A stretch of 47,789 bases of DNA, from NCBI RefSeq assembly GCF_002863585.1, contig NZ_PGUY01000012.1, positions 1 through 47,789 on the forward strand, given 5' to 3'. A program made the translations under genes and the position numbers. This document shows positions 35,326 through 43,794 of this stretch, in pieces. Source of the stretch: Peribacillus deserti (GTDB lineage Bacteria; Bacillota; Bacilli; Bacillales; DSM-1321). How positions within the stretch are numbered: the stretch's first letter is position 1; every line of letters begins with the position of its first letter. The notes under the pieces are model-generated. The model searched no databases. It had not been told where the DNA came from and was given only the letters and a program-made list of their open reading frames with translations.

Positions 35326-36234
35326 CTAACTCTTTAAACTCCTCATATACTCTTTCAGCCTGTCCCGTACACGAACACCTTTCGAGGCAGATTGGCACAC
35401 ATCTTCAAAGTCAAATGGAATAATTTGATGGTAAGGAGGGGGTGGCAGTTGTGCATTTCGATCTTCTGTAAATGGCACATCAACAGGCTGTCCATCTGCA
35501 TTAACCTCTTTTCTGATTTCCTTTATAACTGCCCGTCCTATTGCCTTACCAATTCTAAGCCCTTCGCTTATATCTATTGGAAAATGTACACCCGCATATA
35601 AACGGGATACGCCATTTTCCAAAGCAAGTTCCTGTAAGCGATCGGCTTCCGCTGGAAAGAAATAACTAAGTACTTCGGCCGCAGCACCCGAAACGATAGC
35701 ATGTCCGGAAATATATGAAGGATGGCGGGGAGTACATAGAAGGGGAACGAAATTTGGATTCTGCTGGACAGGGCGAGCAACATCATAACGGTATTTTACC
35801 TCCCAGCAAACGACCAAAGCATCTTGGATAGCAGCCTGAGTTATAGCGAGAATTCGTGCAGCACGCGGGCTTGAAATGGAAGTGGGAGGGATACCGACCC
35901 TGAAGATTGTATATGTGTCAATTAACCGGTCTATAATTGGTGTCCATTGCTTTGTAACAGCACCGGTTCCCCAATAGACAGCAATACGTTCTTGTTCACG
36001 AGTGAGTCTTTTAGCCGTCCGCTCCACTACCTTTAATTCTGCTTGCCAATCAATGGCATTTGGATTTTTCACTTTTGGTAACGGTTTTCCTTTTAGGTCG
36101 GAAAACCAGCCGTGATCATCCCTCTTAAGAAAAAAGAGCGGCCAGGTTCCTGCTAAAGGCTCTTCAGGATTCCTTGGAGGTTTTTCTTCTCCGTTATAAG
36201 GCGTCTTAGACCAACGCGGATATTTTGTTTTCAA
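35326..36234 (-). CDS. Vanadium-dependent haloperoxidase/PAP2-family phosphatase-like protein
   Basis: A 302-residue protein of the vanadium haloperoxidase branch of the PAP2 superfamily. All active-site motifs are present: K147-x6-R154-P155 (KYRYDVARP), PSYISGH (His178) and S210-R211-x5-H217-x3-D221. These bind vanadate or phosphate, so the enzyme may be a haloperoxidase or an acid phosphatase; the residues do not decide. There is no signal peptide or transmembrane helix, so it appears cytoplasmic unless exported by another route. GGAGG precedes the start. It stands alone, between copper and manganese genes. Confidence 0.85.
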   Translation of the reverse strand: MKTKYPRWSKTPYNGEEKPPRNPEEPLAGTWPLFFLKRDDHGWFSDLKGKPLPKVKNPNAIDWQAELKVVERTAKRLTREQERIAVYWGTGAVTKQWTPIIDRLIDTYTIFRVGIPPTSISSPRAARILAITQAAIQDALVVCWEVKYRYDVARPVQQNPNFVPLLCTPRHPSYISGHAIVSGAAAEVLSYFFPAEADRLQELALENGVSRLYAGVHFPIDISEGLRIGKAIGRAVIKEIRKEVNADGQPVDVPFTEDRNAQLPPPPYHQIIPFDFEDVCQSASKGVRVRDRLKEYMRSLKS

Positions 36235-36240
36235 TTAATT

Positions 36241-36619
36241 TAAGCCTCCTTACGAGTTTCAATATAATATGAGGAGCTGTAAGGACAAGTTCTCAATCTA
36301 ACGAAAAAATGTACAATTGAAAGTAAAAACCTGTCCTAAATACATTTTTATTAATCTAATTGTTTTAGGGTATTTTTCAATAGCTGTATTGCAGGAATTC
36401 GATTAGATACTCGGAAACCAGGCTATAAAAAAAGCTTGGTTGAAAGATTAACGCTTTACTTGAAGAATCGATCCAAACTAAGAAAAAATCACTCAATTAG
36501 GTGATTAGTTGATTTTTTGTTTAATCCTTCTGCCCCTTGCATTTAGTTATATTGGAATTAGGTAAGGTCCCAAGCCGTCTTCAAAATTGACCCGGACCAT
36601 GATTTCAAGACTATTTATT
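36241..36619. other. 380-bp gap
   Basis: AT-rich, no gene. An imperfect AAAAAATCACTCAAT / GATTAGTTGATTTTTT hairpin lies at 36483-36520. Nothing else recognised before the mntH promoter. Confidence 0.35.
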
Positions 36620-36684
36620 TTGACATAATTAGCAGTGTGGTCTTATAATTTACTTAATCAAAAAAAGTTTGCCTAAGGAAACTT
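36620..36684 (+). promoter_or_regulatory. mntH promoter and MntR-like operator
   Basis: A -35 TTGACA (36620-36625) and -10 TATAAT (36644-36649) are 18 bp apart. A near-palindrome AAGTTTGCCTAAGGAAACTT (36665-36684) lies just past the expected transcription start. It closely matches the B. subtilis MntR site (TTTGCCTTAAGGAAAC type). Manganese-loaded MntR bound there would block mntH transcription. Confidence 0.85.
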
Positions 36685-36708
36685 ATTGTGTGTAAAGAGG
36701 GGTCAAAA

Positions 36709-37959
36709 ATGGAGTCTAACAATAATGAATTTCTAATAAGACCGAATCCAAAGGGTCTAAAGAATGTATTACCATACATTGGACCGGCTTTTATAGCTGC
36801 AGTCGCTTATATAGATCCTGGTAATTACGCAACTAATATTACTGCTGGTTCTAAATACGGATATACGCTCTTGTGGGTCATTTTCGCATCTAATCTCATG
36901 GCGGTGCTTATTCAATCACTTTCTGCTAAGTTAGGTATTGCTACTGGCAAAAATCTGCCTGAGCTTTGCCGAAGCCAATTTTCTAAAAAAACGTCCATCC
37001 TTTTATGGATTCAAGCGGAAATTGTCATAATGGCAACCGATTTAGCTGAGTTTATTGGGGCTGCCCTCGGGTTATTTTTGCTTTTTGATATTCCGCTCGT
37101 ATATTCTGCTCTGATTGCTGCGGTCGGATCGTTTGCCATTCTAGAAATTCAGAGAAAGGGGATGCGGACATTAGAGTTTGTGATTGCAGGGATGATTTTT
37201 GTAGTAGTACTAGCATTTGGCATTCAAGTTTTTCATGCTAATCCAAATCCAAGCGGTGTTATTTCTGGCTTGTTTACTCCAAAATTTGAAGGAATAGATA
37301 GTGTTTTATTGGCATCAGGTATGCTGGGGGCTACTGTCATGCCTCATGCGATTTATCTGCATTCAGCTCTGACTCAAAAAAGAATTACAGGCTCAACTGA
37401 AGTAGAACGGTTACGAATTTTTCGCTTCGAATTAGTAGATGTTTTTTTAGCAATGTTGATTGCAGGTGCTATCAATGCGAGTATGCTTGTTGTATCATCG
37501 GCAGTATTTCATAAAAATGGCTTAATTATTGAGGATCTAAATATAGCCTTTCATCAGTTTGGACAATTAATAAGCCCTTTTACAGCCATTTGTTTCGGAG
37601 TAGGGTTGCTGGCGGCCGGTTTATCAAGTTCCTCTGTCGGGACTCTGACGGGAGATATAGTGATGCAGGGGTTTATTAAAAGGCATATAAATATTTATGT
37701 ACGACGATTAATAACAATTATTCCTCCCCTAACTATAATTTTGATAGGAGTTAATCCTTCCAAAGCTCTGGTAATGAGCCAGGTCGTTCTTTCGTTTGGT
37801 ATTTCATTTGCATTAATTCCTTTAATACTTTTCACCAGTAACAAAGTAATAATGGGTAATCTTGTCAACCGGAGATTAACTACTAACATCGCCTGGGTAA
37901 TAGCCACACTAATTATTGGACTTAATTTGCTGTTGTTGTTCCAGACGTTTGTTGATTGA
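36709..37959 (+). CDS. mntH: Nramp-family Mn(II) transporter MntH
   Basis: A 416-residue proton-coupled divalent metal importer with eleven predicted helices. Metal ligands are in DPGNY (Asp36, Asn39) on helix 1 and in GATVMPHAIYLHSAL (Met211) on helix 6, the Nramp hallmark favouring Mn and Fe over Ca. I choose ATG 36709, 5-6 nt after AGAGGGG; a GTG at 36688 lies directly next to the operator and lacks an RBS. The MntR-like site predicts repression by manganese. No strong terminator separates it from the next gene. Confidence 0.95.
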   Translation: MESNNNEFLIRPNPKGLKNVLPYIGPAFIAAVAYIDPGNYATNITAGSKYGYTLLWVIFASNLMAVLIQSLSAKLGIATGKNLPELCRSQFSKKTSILLWIQAEIVIMATDLAEFIGAALGLFLLFDIPLVYSALIAAVGSFAILEIQRKGMRTLEFVIAGMIFVVVLAFGIQVFHANPNPSGVISGLFTPKFEGIDSVLLASGMLGATVMPHAIYLHSALTQKRITGSTEVERLRIFRFELVDVFLAMLIAGAINASMLVVSSAVFHKNGLIIEDLNIAFHQFGQLISPFTAICFGVGLLAAGLSSSSVGTLTGDIVMQGFIKRHINIYVRRLITIIPPLTIILIGVNPSKALVMSQVVLSFGISFALIPLILFTSNKVIMGNLVNRRLTTNIAWVIATLIIGLNLLLLFQTFVD

Positions 37960-38102
37960 AAAGAATTTTTTTAGAATCTAGGATTCTTCAATAATATTGA
38001 TGTAGAAAGCTCTAATATGAAATCTTAATCTAAACTTAAGCATTGAAGGGTAAACTGACTTTTTGGCCTAGTTATATAAGTAGTACGGAGATGAATTAAA
38101 AC
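37960..38102. other. mntH-ycgR1 spacer with two small inverted repeats
   Basis: AGAATC-TAG-GATTCT (about 37971-37985) and CTTAA/TTAAG (38024-38040) are short palindromes. Neither has a T-run typical of a terminator, and no Zur-type TCGTAAT half-site is present. Read-through from mntH is possible. Confidence 0.4.
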
Positions 38103-38975
38103 ATGAATCAATCATTATTACAAATGAATACCGTTTTTGTCAGTATTCTAATTGAAGCTATTCCTTTTATTTTGTTGGCAGTAGTTATCTCAGGTGTCAT
38201 CCAGATATTCGTTACTGAAGAAATGCTGGCAAAGATCATACCGAAAAATCGTTTTTTATCCGTCCTGGTCACCATGTTGTTGGGTATTTTCTTCCCTTCA
38301 TGTGAATGCGGGATTGTCCCATTGACTAAAAGGTTAATATCTAAAGGAGTGCCCGTACATGCAGGAGTAGCATTTATGCTCACTGCACCTGTTATAAATC
38401 CTGTGGTTGTAATGAGCACGTATGCTGCATTCGGAAACAGCTGGAAGATGGTGGGATATAGATGCGGAATATCCTGCCTGGTTTCTTTTTTTACAAGCAT
38501 TTCCCTGTCTTTTCACTTCAAGGGAAGTGGATTAAAACACGAAATACAGAGTATGCCCCATACTTCAAAGGCGAGCTTTAAGTCTAAATTCGATGATATG
38601 ATTGGTCATTCGATCGAGGAGTTTTTTTCAGTAGGTAAATTCGTCATCATGGGTGCCCTGATAGCTGCAGCCATGCAGACTTTTATTAAGACATCTACTT
38701 TAGTGGAAATTGGCCATGGAAAAGTCGGTGCAGTATTATTGATGATGGTTCTAGCTTTTATTCTTTCTGTTTGTTCATCAGCTGACGCGTTTATTGCATC
38801 TTCTTTCCGAAGTACATTCAGCACAGGTTCAATCGTGGCTTTTTTAGTATTTGGACCTATCTTTGATATTAAGAATCTATTGATGCTTATGGGTACATTC
38901 AAGAAAAAGTTTGTATATATGCTGCTAATGTATACTTCTACAATTACCATCATCGGAGCACTCATTTTTTTCTAG
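38103..38975 (+). CDS. ycgR: YcgR-type permease, copy 1 (UPF0718/DUF318)
   Basis: A 290-residue integral membrane protein with about eight helices in two repeats. The family motif FPSCECGIVPL (Cys67, Cys69) sits in the first half and SVCSSADAFIASSF in the second; both are conserved in copy 2. The family includes the ArsP and YraQ permeases, but YcgR itself is poorly characterised. GGAGATG precedes ATG 38103. It overlaps no gene and is 15 nt from ycgQ1, so the two form an operon. Unlike copy 2 it lies downstream of mntH and no Zur box is visible. Function in metal transport is inferred. Confidence 0.85.
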   Translation: MNQSLLQMNTVFVSILIEAIPFILLAVVISGVIQIFVTEEMLAKIIPKNRFLSVLVTMLLGIFFPSCECGIVPLTKRLISKGVPVHAGVAFMLTAPVINPVVVMSTYAAFGNSWKMVGYRCGISCLVSFFTSISLSFHFKGSGLKHEIQSMPHTSKASFKSKFDDMIGHSIEEFFSVGKFVIMGALIAAAMQTFIKTSTLVEIGHGKVGAVLLMMVLAFILSVCSSADAFIASSFRSTFSTGSIVAFLVFGPIFDIKNLLMLMGTFKKKFVYMLLMYTSTITIIGALIFF

Positions 38976-38990
38976 GAAGGGAAGCAGGTT

Positions 38991-39839
38991 ATGAGACGAG
39001 TCTTTATTCTAATGGGCTTTGCTTTTATCTTTATGCATTTACATGTAACAGGGCAGATCTCAAAATACATTAATATGAAGTATTCCAACATTTCATGGTT
39101 TGCTATGGGTCTATTATTCTTTTTAATGTTTTACCAGTGGTATCTCGTTTCCAAAAGAGACAAAGAACATGAGGAGCATCATAGCCATTGTCATTGTCAT
39201 GACCATGATGGCCACAGTCATTCTGAGGATACATGGTTCAGTAAAATAGGGACTTCTGCGTTAATGATTTTCCCTATATTCTCTGTTCTATTTATTCCAG
39301 CAGCAACATTGAACTCTACAATGATTGAAGCAAAAGGTTTCAACTTTCCCATCATACAGGACAAGGATCCATCGAGTATTCATCAGTTCCTGGCACCTGA
39401 TACAAGCTATTACTATCAAAGCGAAGATTATACGGACATGATTGATGCTTCACTAAAAAAAGTAAAAAATACCGATTCTATAGTCATCAATGATAAAAAT
39501 TATCTGCAGGTAATGGAGCTCATCTATCACTCACCAGGTTTGTTTATGGGGAAACACATTCAGTTTCAAGGCTTTTCGTATAAGAATGAATTTGTCCAAC
39601 ATAATCAGCTATTCCTGTTCCGTTTTGGAATCATTCACTGTCTTGCAGACTCGGGAGTATATGGGATGCTTGTCGACTTCCCCAAAACGATGAACATACA
39701 GAATGATCAGTGGATCCAAGCCGAGGGGACTTTAAGTTCGATTTACTATCAACCGTTCAAGAGGAACATCCCACTGTTAAAAGTTGATTCGTGGGAGCAC
39801 ATTCAGAAACCGAGTGAGGAATATGTTTATAAGCAATAG
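38991..39839 (+). CDS. ycgQ: YcgQ-type protein, copy 1 (TIGR03943 family)
   Basis: A 282-residue membrane protein. Two helices (about 5-20 and 33-53) are followed by a His-rich cytosolic or external loop, HHSHCHCHDHDGHSHSE (63-79), then a third helix (about 85-105) and a soluble C-terminal domain. The C-terminal FxY.N.F..NQLFLFRFGIIHCLADSGVYG resembles copy 2's FVYKEDGFGPNQLVISRFLITHCVADASIIG. The His/Cys loop suggests metal binding. Always found next to a YcgR-type permease, it is probably its partner subunit. Terminator-type hairpins follow at 39887 and 39969. Confidence 0.85.
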   Translation: MRRVFILMGFAFIFMHLHVTGQISKYINMKYSNISWFAMGLLFFLMFYQWYLVSKRDKEHEEHHSHCHCHDHDGHSHSEDTWFSKIGTSALMIFPIFSVLFIPAATLNSTMIEAKGFNFPIIQDKDPSSIHQFLAPDTSYYYQSEDYTDMIDASLKKVKNTDSIVINDKNYLQVMELIYHSPGLFMGKHIQFQGFSYKNEFVQHNQLFLFRFGIIHCLADSGVYGMLVDFPKTMNIQNDQWIQAEGTLSSIYYQPFKRNIPLLKVDSWEHIQKPSEEYVYKQ

Positions 39840-39886
39840 GGCCACTTCTAGAGTGAGTAACTTTATTAGATATGGGAAAGAAATGG

Positions 39887-39917
39887 TTTTCCTCCTAGCG
39901 GGGAAGGTGGAGGAAAA
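39887..39917. terminator. Hairpin after ycgQ1
   Basis: TTTTCCTCC (39887-39895) and GGAGGAAAA (39909-39917) are a perfect 9-bp stem. No long T-run follows on the plus strand. Confidence 0.4.
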
Positions 39918-39968
39918 GGTTTACACAAATAGGTGCATCTGACGGAGGAACGTAAAAATAATACGAGG

Positions 39969-39998
39969 AAAAAATAATGTCAACAGACATTATTTTTT
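39969..39998. terminator. Bidirectional terminator between ycgQ1 and adcA
   Basis: AAAAAATAATGTC (39969-39981) and GACATTATTTTTT (39986-39998) form a perfect 13-bp stem with a 4-nt loop. It serves both converging transcripts. Confidence 0.75.
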
Positions 39999-40039
39999 CA
40001 CTCGATGAACTAAAGGTTTCATTATTACCAATTTACAAA

Positions 40040-40447
40040 TTAATGTGCAAGCATTTCATCTGTAATTTCTTTTCCGCTTGAGTGAGAAGGATAATAAGTT
40101 GGCCAATTGTCTAATTCTTTTAATAGAGTGTCATGCTCACTATCCCCAAAATAGATATGGAAATGTTCTGCTTTGGTCGGATAAATGCTATGATCACTGA
40201 ATTGAATGTGTTTTGGCAGTCCGTTTGCATCTCCAACTAAATCAAAAAGATAACGAACCCCTCTATTTCCCGCTTCATAATTCAAGACTTCGTATCCATG
40301 ATACTTATATTCTCCTGTTTTTCGTTCTCCATTTTTATAGAAAGTTAGAGTATTGCCTTTAATAATGATCCGTTCAACGTCTGTTTTATACCCAACTTTA
40401 TAATATTCTTTGTACTCTTCAAAGGTTTTATCTTTATTTGTTTCCAC
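40040..40447 (-). pseudogene. Detached C-terminal ZinT domain of adcA (out of frame)
   Basis: 135 codons from a GTG at 40447 to the stop. The sequence is a ZinT/YodA zinc-binding domain: YKEYYKVGYKTDVERIIIK, GYEVLNYEAGNRGVRYLF, HIQFSDHSIYPTKAEHFHIYFG and NWPTYYPSHSSG. The zinc-binding His residues of HFHIYFG are kept. In intact AdcA proteins this domain follows the ZnuA-like part in one chain. Here it is shifted by one base at the A7 tract 40448-40454. There is no independent RBS, so it is made only if slippage restores the frame, or if the shift is a sequencing error. Confidence 0.8.
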
Positions 40448-41658
40448 TTTTTTTGTAGTACCCCGTCTAGAGATCCATTTAATAAGTAAGGATAGACAGA
40501 TTGCCAATCACCTTCCCAATCTGATAATTCCCTATCATCTATTTCAGAGTCTTTAAAAATTCCTGAATAAATTTCTTGGCTTTTTTCATCATCATGACCA
40601 TGAGCATGACTGTGGTCATGGGCATCGTTCGTACTTGCTGTAGCTGCAGAACTTAAAGCCGTCTTAATTGTTTTAAGGTTTTTCCTCATGATCGTAAAGT
40701 AATCATCATTGTTCTTGATATTTTCATCTGTTATTGCTTCAAGATTGTGCAGCGTTAAAGATTTTAGGCCAAGTTGTTCCTGGATTGTCTTGGCTATTTT
40801 TGGCTTAGCATTTTGTTCAAAGATTACATAACGAAGGTTATGTTCTTTGGTTTCATCAATAATAGTTTTTAATTCCTTTTGTGACGGTTCCTGTGTAGGT
40901 GATAAACCTGCAATGCTTATCTGCTCTATTCCATATCGTTTTTCCCAATAACCATAGGCAGCATGTGATACTAATAAATCCTTGCCAGGTGATTGTTCAA
41001 TCACCGTTTGAAATTCGTCATTGAGCTTGTTTAGTTCTTTATTTAAACTGTTGAAATTAGTTTCAAACTCATCTTTATGCTCTGGCATTAATTCTGTTAA
41101 CGTATTTTTAATATTGCTGGCTAACTCAGCGGCAAGTATAGGGTCTAACCAAACATGCGGGTCATAATCTCCATGGTCATGTCCCTCGTGTTCACTGTGT
41201 GCTTCTTCTTCTGGATGCTCTTCTTCCTCGTGCCCGCTATGTGCTTCTTCTGAATGTTCATGTTCACTATGAGAGGAGGGCAGCAGTTCAAGTCCCTCTG
41301 CAGCTTTAAGAGTTTTTACTTTTTCTTTTTGCAGCATTTCTGTCGCTTTCTCAGCAAAGCCTTCCACACCAACTCCAGTATAAATAAACAAATCAGAGTC
41401 AGCCAGCTTTGTTAGATCCTTTGTAGAAGGCTCATATGAATGTGCATCCACATTTGGGGGATAGATACTATGTACGTCAACAAAGTCTCCGCCGATTTTT
41501 TTGGTAAAATCCTCAAGAGGGTAGATCGTCGTGTAAACATCTAATGTTTTACTCTCATTCTTCTTATCATCCTTTGAAGCCGTGTCTGAGCCGCCGCAGC
41601 CACCCAGGATTAAACTAGACAATAAGACAGATGTGGTTACTATCCTTTTTAAATTCAT
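40345..41658 (-). CDS. adcA: Zinc ABC transporter lipoprotein AdcA/ZnuA (frame broken before ZinT)
   Basis: A 437-residue frame encoding a zinc-binding lipoprotein (lipobox LGGC, Cys21). The cluster A-I fold keeps the ligand regions: DAHSYEPS (His73), DPHVWLDP (His168) and LLVSHAAYGYW, with a Glu/His-rich zinc loop at about 130-168. After a second His-rich linker (DAHDHSHAHGHDDEKS) the ZinT domain starts (ELSDWEGDWQSVYPYLLNGSLD). It loses frame at an A7 run and ends in about 33 unrelated residues. The ZnuA part alone may still work. I start at ATG 41658 with GGGAGAT upstream; a Zur-like box lies 43 nt before it. No znuBC permease genes are present in the window. Confidence 0.88.
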   Translation of the reverse strand: MNLKRIVTTSVLLSSLILGGCGGSDTASKDDKKNESKTLDVYTTIYPLEDFTKKIGGDFVDVHSIYPPNVDAHSYEPSTKDLTKLADSDLFIYTGVGVEGFAEKATEMLQKEKVKTLKAAEGLELLPSSHSEHEHSEEAHSGHEEEEHPEEEAHSEHEGHDHGDYDPHVWLDPILAAELASNIKNTLTELMPEHKDEFETNFNSLNKELNKLNDEFQTVIEQSPGKDLLVSHAAYGYWEKRYGIEQISIAGLSPTQEPSQKELKTIIDETKEHNLRYVIFEQNAKPKIAKTIQEQLGLKSLTLHNLEAITDENIKNNDDYFTIMRKNLKTIKTALSSAATASTNDAHDHSHAHGHDDEKSQEIYSGIFKDSEIDDRELSDWEGDWQSVYPYLLNGSLDGVLQKKWKQIKIKPLKSTKNIIKLGIKQTLNGSLLKAIL

Positions 41659-41700
41659 ATCTAAATCTCCCATACTCTTAATTTTTGTCACTAATAAAAC

Positions 41701-41721
41701 AAATCGTAATGATGACGATTT
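41701..41721 (-). promoter_or_regulatory. Zur box upstream of adcA
   Basis: The 15-bp core TCGTAATGATGACGA, flanked by AAA and TTT, matches the 7-1-7 Zur palindrome (TCGTAATnATTACGA) with one mismatch in the right arm. It lies 43 nt before the adcA start codon. Confidence 0.88.
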
Positions 41722-41845
41722 ACATTCTAGATCATTTTTATGTCATTGTAAATAGAAATATTCATTAGGATTTATCATAAAAAGTTCAGTGTCAAAGAAA
41801 TGGAATGATTTAGCTTGATTTTATAAAAAATATATTCTAAGATGT

Positions 41846-41866
41846 AAATCGTAACCGTTCTGATTT
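41846..41866 (+). promoter_or_regulatory. Zur box upstream of rpsN
   Basis: Core TCGTAACCGTTCTGA with flanking AAA and TTT. It keeps the left arm and most of the right arm of the Zur palindrome. It lies 88 nt before the rpsN start and faces the adcA box 124 bp away in the same divergent region. Confidence 0.8.
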
Positions 41867-41953
41867 GTGGTGATGTTTAAAATTAGTCACAGAGAGAGAA
41901 TAAATGAATGAATCTTTAAAATATAAAGGAAAAATTTATTCAAGGAGGCAACT

Positions 41954-42223
41954 ATGGCAAAAAAGTCAAAAATAGTGAAAGAACTTAAAAGACAAAATAT
42001 GGTAGAAAAATATCAATTGATACGTAAAGAATTAAAAGAAAAAGGGGATTACATTGCTTTAAGCAAACTGCCTCGTGACTCTGCTCCTTCAAGGTTACAT
42101 AATCGATGCCAGTTAACAGGAAGACCCCGCGGGTTTATGAGAAAATTTAGGCTGTCCCGTATCGCTTTTCGTGAACTGGCCCACAAAGGACAGATTCCTG
42201 GTGTGAAAAAATCCAGCTGGTAA
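41954..42223 (+). CDS. rpsN: Alternative zinc-free ribosomal protein S14
   Basis: An 89-residue S14 of the long, Cys-free type. The conserved tail [29 protein letters not shown] is present, but the CxxC zinc ribbon of the housekeeping S14 (RpsZ) is missing; only one Cys remains. Bacilli make this paralogue when zinc is scarce, so that ribosomes keep forming and zinc is spared. CAAGGAGG lies 5 nt before ATG 41954. It has its own Zur box and is divergent from adcA. Confidence 0.95.
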   Translation: MAKKSKIVKELKRQNMVEKYQLIRKELKEKGDYIALSKLPRDSAPSRLHNRCQLTGRPRGFMRKFRLSRIAFRELAHKGQIPGVKKSSW

Positions 42224-42259
42224 AGGGAAGTTTAGGGAACCGGATTAATTATAAAGTTT

Positions 42260-42280
42260 AAATCGGAATCGTTTTGATTT
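42260..42280 (+). promoter_or_regulatory. Zur box upstream of yciC/zagA
   Basis: Core TCGGAATCGTTTTGA with flanking AAA and TTT. It is the weakest of the four by symmetry, but position and flanks agree. It ends 15 nt before the start codon, next to the RBS. Confidence 0.7.
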
Positions 42281-42295
42281 AATAGGAGGGTTATA

Positions 42296-43480
42296 ATGAC
42301 TGCCAAAGTAAAAGTTACTGTTTTAAGCGGATATTTAGGTGCAGGAAAAACAACGCTGTTAAACCATATTTTATCTAACCGTGAACATAAAAAGATTGCT
42401 GTCATAGTGAATGACATGAGTGAAATTAACATTGATGCTTCTCTAATTAAGCAAGGAGGGTTCTCTCGTACAGAGGAACAGCTTGTGGAGCTTCAGAATG
42501 GATGTATCTGCTGTACATTAAGAGAAGACTTAATGGTCGAAGTGAAAAAGCTTGTGCGTAACGGGGATATTGACTATATCATCATTGAGTCCAGCGGTAT
42601 TTCGGAACCCATACCTGTAGCTCAGACCTTTACATATATTGATGAAGATTTAGGCATCAACTTATCCGAATATTGCCAGTTGGATAATATGGTAACGGTT
42701 GTGGATGCCAATCGATTCTGGAAGGATTTTGCATCAGGAGAAAGCTTGCTGGAACGAAAGCAGGCAGTTAATGATAGTGATGATCGAGAAATCGTTGATT
42801 TATTAATGGACCAGATTGAATTTGCAAATGTTCTAGTCCTGAATAAAATTGATTTAGTACAAAAAGAGGAGGTTACTGAATTAAAGTCACTTCTTCAAAA
42901 GCTTAATCCAGATGCAAAGATTGTAGAAACAGTTAAGGCAAAGGCTGTATTAGATGATATTTTGGATACAGATCTGTTTGATTTTGACAGAGTTAGTCAA
43001 GGAGCTGGCTGGATTAAGGAGTTAAACGAAGAGCATACTCCAGAAACAGAAGAGTACGGAATCTCTTCTTTCGTTTATCGAAGGAAGCTGCCATTCCATC
43101 CTGATCGATTAAGAGTATGGTTAGAAAACTGGCCTGTAGAAATTGTCCGGGCTAAAGGTTTTTTCTGGTTAGCCACACGGAGCAGCCATGCCGGATTTTT
43201 GTCTCAAGCGGGTCCCTCTATTACTATACAAGGAGCCGGACAGTGGATTGTTTCTCTGCCTGCAGAGGAAAGAGAACAAATCTTAATGGAAGAGCCGGAG
43301 CTATTAATGAACTGGGATCAAGAATTTGGAGATAAAATGACAGAACTTGTATTCATTGGTGTAAAAATGAACAAAGATGAAATTGAGAAATTGTTAGATA
43401 TATGTCTTTTAACTGATGAAGAAATGAAAATGGATTGGAGTAATCTCCAGGATAATCTTCCAGAGTTTAATCTAATCTGA
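42296..43480 (+). CDS. zagA: COG0523 GTPase YciC/ZagA (zinc metallochaperone)
   Basis: A 394-residue G3E-family GTPase. Walker A GYLGAGKT (12-19), the metal-binding CICC (70-73), ESSGISEP and NKID (about 183-186) are all present. The C-terminal half is like YciC of B. subtilis ([30 protein letters not shown]). YciC/ZagA is induced by zinc starvation and helps deliver zinc to client enzymes such as FolE. AGGAGGG precedes ATG 42296. A Zur-like box lies directly upstream. It is followed after 53 nt by rpmG, probably in one transcript. Confidence 0.92.
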   Translation: MTAKVKVTVLSGYLGAGKTTLLNHILSNREHKKIAVIVNDMSEINIDASLIKQGGFSRTEEQLVELQNGCICCTLREDLMVEVKKLVRNGDIDYIIIESSGISEPIPVAQTFTYIDEDLGINLSEYCQLDNMVTVVDANRFWKDFASGESLLERKQAVNDSDDREIVDLLMDQIEFANVLVLNKIDLVQKEEVTELKSLLQKLNPDAKIVETVKAKAVLDDILDTDLFDFDRVSQGAGWIKELNEEHTPETEEYGISSFVYRRKLPFHPDRLRVWLENWPVEIVRAKGFFWLATRSSHAGFLSQAGPSITIQGAGQWIVSLPAEEREQILMEEPELLMNWDQEFGDKMTELVFIGVKMNKDEIEKLLDICLLTDEEMKMDWSNLQDNLPEFNLI

Positions 43481-43533
43481 TAAGAAACAGACGAAAGAGA
43501 GTAATACGAATCTAATTTAATTGGAGGAAAAAA

Positions 43534-43683
43534 ATGAGAGTTAAAATTACGCTTGCTTGTACGGAAACAGGTGACAGGAATTATATAACCACTAAGAATA
43601 AAAGGACACATCCAGATCGCGTGGAACTGGTAAAATATTGTCCTCGTTTGAAGAGACGGACCTTACATCGTGAAACAAAATAA
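43534..43683 (+). CDS. rpmG: Alternative zinc-free ribosomal protein L33
   Basis: A 49-residue L33, starting [20 protein letters not shown] and ending [10 protein letters not shown]. The zinc-type paralogue has two CxxC pairs; here the first is reduced to a lone Cys (ACTETG) and the second to YCPRL, so it cannot hold zinc. Such C-minus L33 proteins replace the zinc form under Zur control. GGAGG precedes ATG 43534. No separate Zur box was seen, so it is probably co-transcribed with zagA. Terminators follow. Confidence 0.92.
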   Translation: MRVKITLACTETGDRNYITTKNKRTHPDRVELVKYCPRLKRRTLHRETK

Positions 43684-43692
43684 ATAAAAAGT

Positions 43693-43762
43693 GGCTGCTT
43701 TACGCAGCCAATCAGACTGTAGACAAACTCGAGGAAACTCAGGTTTGCCTGCAGTCTTTTTA
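43693..43762 (+). terminator. Terminator(s) after rpmG
   Basis: A short GGCTGC/GCAGCC stem (43693-43709) is followed by a longer one: GACTGTAGACAAAC (43715-43728) with GTTTGCCTGCAGTC (43744-43757) and TTTTT. The second is the likely terminator. Confidence 0.65.
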
Positions 43763-43794
43763 AGATTTAATCTGTTCTTGAAACTGGTCTATTG

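Noticed and set aside
37960-38102. Possible Zur box upstream of the first ycgR
   Set aside because: Only short palindromes such as AGAATC-TAG-GATTCT; no TCGTAAT half-site or AAA/TTT-flanked 7-1-7 pattern.
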